A stretch of 5,290 bases of DNA from Quadrisphaera sp. (GTDB lineage Bacteria; Actinomycetota; Actinomycetes; Actinomycetales; Quadrisphaeraceae), in assembly GCA_029258695.1 (NCBI GenBank), contig JARIBR010000331.1:1-5290 (forward strand). Direction: 5' to 3'. The notes below the pieces were generated by a model. It was not told the origin of the DNA and ran no database searches. It saw only the letters and a program-made list of their open reading frames with translations. Every line of letters begins with the position of its first letter. Within the stretch, counting starts at the first letter, position 1. The position numbers and the translations under genes were made by a program. Positions 1 to 4,531 of the stretch are shown here, piece after piece.

Positions 1-647
1 CCACCCCCACCGCCCCGAGAGCCGAGCTGTGGGCAGCAGTCCGCGCCGAGCGTGCTGCCCTGGCCGACGACCTCGCCCACCTCACCGACGAGCAGTGGGC
101 ACGACCCTCGCTGTGCGGTGGCTGGACCGTCGAGGAGGTCCTCGCCCACCTGAGCGCCGCGGCCAGCATCGGGCGGGCGCGCTGGCTGGCCAGCGTCGTC
201 GGTGCGCGCTTCGACTTCGACCTGCACAACGCACGCCGCCTGGGCGACCACCGCGGAGCGACCCCCGGCGAGACGCGCGTGCGCTTCCGGGCCACCATCT
301 CCAGCACCACGGCCGCTTCGGGCCACACCCCCGCGTGGCTGGGCGAGGTCGTCGTCCACGCCCAGGACATCCGGCACCCCCTCGGGCTGGACCACGTCAC
401 CCCGGTCGTCGCCGTCACCGAGGTCGCCCGCTTCTACGCCAGCCGAGACTTCACCGTGCCCAGCCGCACCGCCGTCGCCGGGCTGCGCCTGGAGGCGACC
501 GACGGCCCCTTCGCCACCGGCACGGGCCCGCTGGTCACCGGCACCACGCTCGCGCTGACGATGGCCATGGCCGGACGGGAGGTCGGTTGCGACCAGCTCA
601 TCGGACCGGGGGTGACCACCCTGCGGACCCGCTGCTCGCCTCCCTGA
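1..647 (+). CDS. Maleylpyruvate isomerase family mycothiol-dependent enzyme (5' partial)
   Basis: The open frame starts at the window edge (first full codon at 3) and gives 214 residues before TGA at 645-647; the true start is upstream. It matches the actinobacterial MDMPI/DinB-like family, four-helix-bundle enzymes that bind a divalent metal and often use mycothiol as thiol cofactor. Visible landmarks are the N-terminal helix ending CGGWTVEEVLAHL (His at 147-149, a likely metal ligand), the second motif HAQDIRHPLG (His at 357-359, Asp and a further His two turns on), and the C-terminal block GREVGCDQLIGPGVTTLRTR, typical of the family's tail. Visible length is near the usual 200-220 residues, so only a few residues are missing. 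The exact substrate cannot be read from sequence; most members are of unknown function, and maleylpyruvate isomerisation should not be assumed. No lesion is seen. Confidence 0.8.
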   Translation, partial: TPTAPRAELWAAVRAERAALADDLAHLTDEQWARPSLCGGWTVEEVLAHLSAAASIGRARWLASVVGARFDFDLHNARRLGDHRGATPGETRVRFRATISSTTAASGHTPAWLGEVVVHAQDIRHPLGLDHVTPVVAVTEVARFYASRDFTVPSRTAVAGLRLEATDGPFATGTGPLVTGTTLALTMAMAGREVGCDQLIGPGVTTLRTRCSPP

Positions 648-652
648 GCCCC

Positions 653-670
653 GTCCTCGTCCCACGAGAC
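653..670 (+). terminator. Weak candidate stem-loop after the isomerase-family gene
   Basis: CTCGT (656-660) pairs with ACGAG (664-668) around a CCC loop. GT (653-654) and AC (669-670) add two pairs across a one-base bulge. It sits 6 bases after the stop codon. There is no T-run, so it is a terminator candidate by position only. The rest of 671-830 shows no gene I can support; it holds an 11-bp direct repeat, CGGTGGTCGTC, at 760-770 and 781-791. Confidence 0.25.
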
Positions 671-830
671 CGCTCGAGACGCGGAGGGATCCGGCCGGCG
701 CGGGCGCTGACGTCTACGACGCCGCGGGCGCCACGCCCCGGTGTCGTCATCGAGGCCGACGGTGGTCGTCAGCGCGTCCCCGGTGGTCGTCGCGGCACCG
801 TAGAGCGCAAACCGGCCTCGCTGGGCTGAC

Positions 831-861
831 TTGACCTTGACACCGTGACGAGGCGTGGAGC
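831..861 (+). promoter_or_regulatory. MerR-type promoter/operator upstream of the HEAT-repeat gene
   Basis: A TTGACC -35 hexamer at 831-836 is followed by a 19-bp spacer and a weak -10-like TGGAGC at 856-861. The spacer contains an interrupted dyad: CCTTGACAC (835-843) against GTGACGAGG (845-853), with 7 of 9 positions complementary about C844. An overlong 19-bp spacer filled by a dyad is the hallmark of promoters that MerR-family activators untwist. A start near 868 would give a very short leader beginning at the ribosome binding site GGGAGG (869-874). Known: actinobacterial HEAT-repeat genes of this kind often sit beside MerR regulators. Inferred: a MerR protein encoded outside this window controls the gene. 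Confidence 0.6.
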
Positions 862-882
862 GGACGTCGGGAGGTGGCCGCC

Positions 883-1672
883 ATGGACACGACACGCCCC
901 ACGGCACGACACGCCCGCATGATCGACGCCGTCAACGCCCAGGACCCGTCCGCACGCCTCCAGGCGGCGATGGCGCTGGGCACCAGCCCCGAGCCGGCGC
1001 TGCTCGAGACCCTGGTCGAGCGGCGCGCGATCGAGACGGACTTCTTCGTCCGCGACATGCTGACCTGGGCGTTGATCCGCCTCTCACCCCAGACCGTCCT
1101 GCCCCGCCTGCGCGACGAGCTCGGCTCCGAGCGCGCCCAGGCCCGCAACCAGGCGCTGCACACCCTCTCGAAGATCGGCGAGAAGAGCACGTGGGCGTGG
1201 ATCACCCGCGAACTGCTGCGCGCCGCCGACGACCAGGTCGCGCGCACCGCCTGGCGCCGCGACCGTCCTCGTCCCCGAGGACGAGAAGCAGTCCCTGGCC
1301 GAGGAGCTGGCCGTCCAGCTCGCACGCGGGGACCGGGAGGTGCAGCTGAGCCTGAGCCGGGCCCTGGTCAGCCTCGGGGAGGTGATCGAGCCCGTCATGG
1401 AGCGGGTCGCGGCGCACCCCGACCCGGAGATCACCGCGCACGCCCGTGCCACCGAGGTGCCCCTGCGTGATCCCGAGACCGGGTTCGACGCCGCCATTGA
1501 CCAGGCCAGACGCGAGGTCGCGCTCGGCTCGGAACGCATCGCGGCCTCCACCGCACCTCATGCCGTCGAGGCGCTGGCAGCGCTCTCCCGAGACGCCGAA
1601 CCGGCGGTGCTCGTCATCACCGCGCTGATCACCGCGCACTCCCCCTGGGGCCACGGCGACGAGGACGGCTGA
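883..1672 (+). pseudogene. HEAT-repeat domain protein, frameshifted
   Basis: Two adjacent frames together encode one protein. Frame 1 begins at ATG 883, with GGGAGG at 869-874 eight bases upstream; an in-frame GTG at 874 lies inside that site and is less likely. It contains PSARLQAAMALGTSPEPALL, FFVRDMLTWALIRL and QARNQALHTLSKIGEKSTW, then DDQVARTAW at ~1254. After that frame 1 turns to Arg/Pro-rich nonsense while frame 2 continues the expected text, AATVLVPEDEKQSLAEELAV, then QLSLSRALVSLGEV and LRDPETGFDAAIDQARREVALG, to TGA at 1670-1672. The switch fits loss of two bases in a CGCGCC context near 1255-1258 (TGG CGC GCC read as TGG CGCC). Restored length is about 263 residues, including a ~40-residue tail beyond the usual family end. 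HEAT repeats are alpha-helical protein-binding scaffolds, so a cytosolic partner or sensor role is likely. A two-base sequencing error would make this gene intact. Confidence 0.75.
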
Positions 1673-1720
1673 CGGACACCGGGCGCCGCCCGCTGTTGGC
1701 CTGGCAGGAAGCGCCGGGAC

Positions 1721-1762
1721 GCTCGAGCGGGCGCCCCGGCGCCCGTCAGACGGGACATGTCC
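1721..1762. promoter_or_regulatory. Cluster of four abutting palindromes between two genes
   Basis: GCTCGAGC (1721-1728) is a perfect palindrome. It abuts CGGGCGCC/GGCGCCCG (1728-1735 and 1738-1745, two central bases), which overlaps CCCGTC-A-GACGGG (1742-1754), which overlaps GGACATGTCC (1753-1762). The cluster begins 48 bases after the HEAT-gene stop and ends 22 bases before the DinB start. The GC-rich 8-bp stem could terminate the upstream transcript, and the more AT-containing 1742-1762 part could be an operator for the downstream gene. The assignment is by position and symmetry only. Confidence 0.45.
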
Positions 1763-1784
1763 TGCGTGTCTGCCACGGTGGCCC

Positions 1785-2366
1785 ATGGCCGACGACGCGA
1801 TAGACGACCTGCTGGGCTACCTGCGCCACGGTCGCGAAGTGGTGGTGTGAAAGCTCGACGGGCTGAGCGAGCACGACGTACGCCGCCCGATGACACCGAC
1901 GGGGACGAACCTGCTGGGGTTGGTCAAGCACCTGGCCACGGTGGAGTCGGGTTACCTCGGCGACGTGTTCGACGGGCCCTTCCCCGAGGAGCCGGCGTGG
2001 CTGAGCGACGATGCCGACGAGAGCGCCGACCTGTGGGCCACCGCTGATCAGTCCCGCGACGACGTGGTCGAGAGGTACCGGCGGGTGTGGGTGCACAGCG
2101 ACGCCACCGTCGCCGCGCTGCCCCTGGATGCGGTGGGCGAGGTGCCGTGGTGGCCGCCGGAGCGCCGCTCGGTCACGCTGCACCGCATCCTCGTCCACGT
2201 CGTCGCCGAGACCGACCGTCACGCCGGGCACGCCGACGTCGTGCGCGAGCTCATCGACGGCTCGGCCGGCCGCCGCGAGGGCGCCTCGAACCTCGCCGAG
2301 CGGGACGCGGCCGGGTGGACGGCCTACCGCGCCCACCTCCAGGCAGTCGCCGACGCCTCCCGTTGA
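1785..2366 (+). pseudogene. DinB family protein (DUF664), interrupted by in-frame UGA
   Basis: The frame from ATG 1785 reads MADDAIDDLLGYLRHGREVVV, then TGA (1848-1850), then KLDGLSEHDVRRPMTPTGTN and on to TGA at 2364-2366, 193 positions in all. Both sides of the stop match the DUF664 branch of the DinB fold, whose N-terminus typically runs LLxYLxxxREALLWKLEGLSEYDVRRP; the stop stands exactly at the Trp (TGG to TGA). Other landmarks are GLVKHLATVESGY (His49), AETDRHAGHADVVREL (His146, His149; candidate metal ligands) and the terminal block REGASNL...WTAYRAHL. These are cytosolic four-helix bundles, often thiol- or metal-dependent, with mostly unknown substrates. Translation could restart at ATG 1890 (158 residues), losing the first helix; no good ribosome binding site precedes it. 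The start at 1785 has only a weak purine tract upstream. It converges on the esterase gene, with stops 45 bases apart. Confidence 0.75.
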
Positions 2367-2369
2367 GCG

Positions 2370-2402
2370 CGCCGCCGGTCAGGTCCCGACGGCCCGGCGG
2401 CG
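2370..2402. terminator. Hairpin between convergent genes, probable bidirectional terminator
   Basis: CGCCGCCGG (2370-2378) is perfectly complementary to CCGGCGGCG (2394-2402), giving a 9-bp stem with a 15-base loop that itself holds GTC/GAC. It fills the 45-base gap between the DinB stop (2366) and the esterase stop (2412). The position suits termination from both sides. There is no T-run in either direction, which is common for high-GC actinobacterial terminators. Confidence 0.55.
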
Positions 2403-2411
2403 ATCGGCGCC

Positions 2412-3194
2412 TCAGGGGCCCTGGTCGTCGTCGAGCATCCCTCGATGAATCAGCCAGTGGCGGCACGCGGTGGTCCACCGCGCGGTGTGCGGGAGCGCCA
2501 CCGCGCCGTGGGGGCCGTAGACGACGCCGTCAGCGAGCCCGAGACCGTGCCAGCCCTCGGGGTAGACGTGCAGCTCGACGGGCACGCCCGCGCCGGCGAG
2601 CACCCTGGTCCAGGCGAGGGCGTTGGGCAGCCCGGGTGGGTCCTGCGCGGTGGCCCACACGAAGGTCGGCGCGGTGCGCGCGTCGACGTGGGTGACCGGG
2701 GAGAGCTCACGCGCCAGGTGCACGGCATCGCCGAGCAGCGCCGCGACCGCCTCGTCGGGGATCAGGCCCAGGTCGGCGATGCCGTAGGACTGCACCTGGA
2801 ACGCCGGCCGCGGCACCCGCTCCGGCGCGGCCTCGACCGAGAGCACCGCGCCGGTGGCCAACAGCCCGGCGAGCAACCCGCCGGCGCTGGAACCAATGAC
2901 GCCGACGCGATCACCGTCGGCGCCGGGCAGCAGGCGCCCGTCCTGGATCGCCGCCAGCGCCAGGCGTGCCTGCTGCAGGGCCAGCGGGAAGGGATCGGGT
3001 CGCAACCGGTACCGCAGCACCACCGCGCCGACGCCCATGCTGTTCAGCCAGCGGGCGTAGCCGGTGCCGTCGTGATCGGTGTGCTCGCGAAACCCTCCGC
3101 CGGGCAGCACCAGCACCGCCGCTTTGCCCTGGCCGGAGGCGGGGTGGACGTCGAGGTCGAGCGATTCCAGCGCCGGCTGGTCGCGGTGGTTCAC
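2412..3194 (-). CDS. Alpha/beta-hydrolase, esterase-like (acetylxylan esterase/BD-FAE type)
   Basis: A 260-residue frame starts at GTG 3194, preceded on its strand by a GGTGGGG purine tract five bases upstream. Motifs appear in the order expected for this hydrolase class: oxyanion-hole loop LPGGGF (residues 30-35), strand/loop VVLRYRLRPDPFP, nucleophile elbow GSSAGG (101-106, catalytic Ser103), candidate acid Asp185 in WATAQDPPG, and catalytic His216 in GWHGLGLA. The HGLGLA ending is typical of short carbohydrate-esterase/xylanase-annotated hydrolases in bacteria. It probably removes acyl (acetyl) groups from small esters or sugars; the substrate is inferred, not shown. No signal peptide or membrane segment is visible, so it is cytosolic. 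It looks complete, the only clearly whole host gene in the window. It lies downstream of the decayed SRPBCC gene on the same strand, separated by two hairpins, so it probably has its own promoter, though I see no clear -35/-10. Confidence 0.85.
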   Translation of the reverse strand: MNHRDQPALESLDLDVHPASGQGKAAVLVLPGGGFREHTDHDGTGYARWLNSMGVGAVVLRYRLRPDPFPLALQQARLALAAIQDGRLLPGADGDRVGVIGSSAGGLLAGLLATGAVLSVEAAPERVPRPAFQVQSYGIADLGLIPDEAVAALLGDAVHLARELSPVTHVDARTAPTFVWATAQDPPGLPNALAWTRVLAGAGVPVELHVYPEGWHGLGLADGVVYGPHGAVALPHTARWTTACRHWLIHRGMLDDDQGP

Positions 3195-3241
3195 AGCGGC
3201 CCCACCACGTCATCGGTGTCGGCCTTCAGCGTCTGGTTCGT

Positions 3242-3286
3242 CCGGGCGGTGAGCCCGGCGCTCTCGCGGTCAGTCACGCGAGAGCG
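3242..3286. promoter_or_regulatory. Two back-to-back perfect hairpins upstream of the esterase gene
   Basis: CCGGGC (3242-3247) pairs with GCCCGG (3253-3258) around five bases. Directly next to it, CGCTCTCGCG (3259-3268) pairs with CGCGAGAGCG (3277-3286) around GTCAGTCA, a perfect 10-bp stem. On the minus strand they lie between the SRPBCC stop (3434-3432) and the esterase start (3194), beginning 48 bases upstream of that start. They could terminate the SRPBCC transcript, act as an operator, or fold in the esterase leader. The remaining 3287-3431 holds nothing I can support. Confidence 0.5.
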
Positions 3287-3431
3287 AAGGGGGCGACGAG
3301 ACCATCGTCGTGCTCCTTCGGTCCGGCGCCTCCATGCCTGACAGGGACTGCCACCGGCACGCGACGCTGCGCCGAACGTAGCAGCCCCTCGAGGCCCCAT
3401 GGCCGTGGTCTTCGACGTCCCGGCGTCGTGG

Positions 3432-3841
3432 TCAGCCCTCGTCGCGCAGCTTGGCGGCGAAGCGTCGTCCGGGTCCTGGGTCGACCCGAAGCGCTCCGCG
3501 TAGCGCTCGTGCACCTCTGCCCACCCGTCGTGCGCGTCGTTCGCCGAGACATGGTCGCCGGCGAAGGTCCACGCGAGCCGGTCGGGCGCGTCGACCTCGG
3601 TGACCTCCCCGCTCATCCCGCCGGCCTCGATGACCTCGCCGGCCGCCGGGGTCCACCGCGCGGCGGCGGGGAACCACTACTCGAGCTCGTCGGGGACGCT
3701 GACCGCACGCCACGCGCGCTCGACCGGGTGGGCGAGCACACGCTCGAAGCGCAGCGCGAGACGCCTCTCGTCCGCCGTCGCCGTCGCCGTCGCCGTCGCT
3801 GCGCAGGCATGAGCTCGCCGTCCCGGTGGTCAACCGCTCAT
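3432..3841 (-). pseudogene. SRPBCC/AHSA1-family protein, multiply disrupted
   Basis: On the minus strand ATG (3841-3839) overlaps the previous gene's TGA as ATGA. The frame reads MSG, then TGA (3832-3830), then a short Ala/Thr tract and ADERRLALRFERVLAHPVER, AWRAVSVPDELE, then TAG (3679-3677), then WFPAAARWTPAAGEVIEAGG, SGEVTEVDAPDRLAWTFAGD. This is the SRPBCC/AHSA1 N-terminal half; the family motif PDELxQWFPA shows the TAG stands for Gln. After GDH the central strands of the fold are missing and the text resumes at VSANDAHDGWAEVHERYAERFG. A one-base loss at 3485-3487 then moves the frame, and VDPGPGRRFAAKLRDEG runs to TGA at 3434-3432. So there are two nonsense codons, an internal deletion of perhaps 40-50 codons, and a -1 frameshift. 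SRPBCC proteins bind hydrophobic ligands in a helix-grip cavity; this copy cannot fold normally. The deletion size is inferred from family memory. Confidence 0.7.
3775..3798. repeat. Hexanucleotide tandem repeat (CCGTCG) x4
   Basis: Four perfect copies of CCGTCG lie within the N-terminal coding part of the SRPBCC pseudogene. In the minus-strand frame used there they encode alternating Ala-Thr. As a six-base unit, copy-number change would not shift the frame but would change the length of the N-terminal tail. Confidence 0.8.
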
Positions 3842-4006
3842 CGGGGTCCGGCCGCGTCCCACGAGGCGAGCACGCGCAGGGCGTGGAAGGTCAGCCACCG
3901 CGACCGCTCACCGGGGGCGCCGTCAACCTCGAACCAGGCGCGGCCCTCGTGGCGCAGCTGCTAACGCCAGGTGCCATCGGCATCGCGCGCGCCCTCTCTG
4001 TCAGTC
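3838..4006 (-). pseudogene. C-terminal remnant of an unrecognised gene, truncated by the IS element
   Basis: Read on the minus strand from just inside the IS boundary: TDREGARDADGTWR, TAG (3963-3961), QLRHEGRAWFEVDGAPGE, RSRWLTFHALRVLASWDAAGPR, then TGA at 3840-3838. The composition is protein-like (Trp, Phe, His; few runs of Arg/Pro), unlike a shadow frame. Its stop overlaps the SRPBCC start as ATGA, a classic coupled-operon junction, so both belonged to one operon. I do not recognise the family from this tail. The TAG would derive from CAG (Gln) by one transition. The 5' part is absent because IS3-family sequence begins near 4007; whether it survives beyond the far end of the IS cannot be seen. 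Confidence 0.5.
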
Positions 4007-4016
4007 TGAGGTGAGA

Positions 4017-4033
4017 CGCCCCAGATCGGGGCG
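4017..4033. repeat. Subterminal inverted repeat of the IS element
   Basis: CGCCCC (4017-4022) and GGGGCG (4028-4033) form a perfect 6-bp stem around AGATC. It lies about 40 bases before the orfA start. It may block read-through translation or transcription into the transposase, or be part of the transposase-binding end. The role is inferred from position. Confidence 0.4.
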
Positions 4034-4069
4034 GTAAAGACCTCCAGGAGGGCGAAAGGAGCAGATGAC

Positions 4070-4531
4070 ATGACGATCACCGACCACAGCCAGGGCGCCA
4101 GCGCGCTGGGCGACGATGGGGCGATGGGTCCTCGCAGCGACAGCCCGCGCCGGCGGACGTTCACCGCACAGTACAAGCTCGCGACGTTGAGCGAGTACGA
4201 CAGCGCTCCCGATGGCGCGTCCCGCGGAGCGCTGCTTCGCCGCGAAGGGCTATACTCCTCACACATCGCGGAGTGGCGCCGAGCCCGCAAGGCTGGTGCC
4301 CTCACCGGGCTATCGCGCCCAGCCCCGAGCAACAAGAAGTCACCCGCAGATATCGAGAACCAGCGGCTGCTCGCCCGCGCCGAACGGGCCGAGAAGGAGC
4401 TCGCCCAGACCAAAGCCGCCTTGGAGGTCGTGGGAAAAGCACACGCGCTCTTGGAGCTGTTGTCCGAGAGCGCGCCGCCGAGCTCGACCCCGCCGCCAGG
4501 CGCGCCGTCCTCGAACACCTCGAGGCGGTGA
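4070..4531 (+). CDS. IS3-family transposase OrfA (HTH subunit)
   Basis: 153 residues from ATG 4070, with AAGGAG at 4056-4061 eight bases upstream; the nearby ATG at 4065 stops at once. After a ~25-residue variable N-terminus comes the IS3 OrfA helix-turn-helix: RRRTFTAQYKLATLSEYD (27-44), then GALLRREGLYSSHIAEWRRARKAGAL (53-78), which binds the IS ends. Residues ~92-135 (ENQRLLARAERAEKELAQTK, then VGKAHALLELLSESA) form the coiled coil used to multimerise. In related elements OrfA ends soon after KAHALLELLSESA; here a short Pro/Ser tail follows. The stop codon overlaps the orfB start (GTGA, 4528-4531). A GGGAAAA heptamer at 4432-4438 is in phase for -1 slippage. The subunit looks intact. Confidence 0.85.
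   Translation: MTITDHSQGASALGDDGAMGPRSDSPRRRTFTAQYKLATLSEYDSAPDGASRGALLRREGLYSSHIAEWRRARKAGALTGLSRPAPSNKKSPADIENQRLLARAERAEKELAQTKAALEVVGKAHALLELLSESAPPSSTPPPGAPSSNTSRR

Noticed and set aside
29..829. A long plus-strand frame of 266 codons over the isomerase-family gene and the following gap.
   Set aside because: Very rich in Arg, Pro and Gly with no domain text. It is the shadow of the gene in frame 3, which carries clear family motifs.
434..907. Minus-strand frame including GRFALYGAATTTGDALTTTV near 735-815.
   Set aside because: It looks briefly protein-like, but the Thr runs come from the CGGTGGTCGTC direct repeat, and the rest is antisense to the isomerase-family gene with Arg runs. No family is recognised.
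1848..1850. UGA read as selenocysteine or as Trp by code change.
   Set aside because: Relatives have Trp, not Cys, here. Other genes in the window end in TGA, and I see no convincing downstream selenocysteine-type stem-loop.
2445..3341. Plus-strand frame of 298 codons antisense to the esterase.
   Set aside because: Mirror of a gene with full hydrolase motifs; a typical antisense shadow in high-GC DNA.
3775..3798. The hexamer repeats as part of a CRISPR-like or iteron array.
   Set aside because: Six-base units with no spacers, only four copies, inside coding text; a simple microsatellite.
3677..3963. Both UAG codons at Gln positions as evidence for a UAG=Gln code.
   Set aside because: That reassignment is known in some phages and eukaryotes, not in ordinary actinobacteria. 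UGA lesions and indels occur in the same genes, so decay explains it better.
2966..3964. Plus-strand frame of 332 codons across the esterase upstream region and the SRPBCC pseudogene.
   Set aside because: Arg/Pro-rich, no domain, and contradicted by the family-like minus-strand text.
4273..4527. An orfB start at 4273 inside orfA.
   Set aside because: Sequence from 4273 to ~4430 in this frame is the shadow of the OrfA HTH and coiled coil. The GTG at 4528 overlapping the orfA stop fits family practice.
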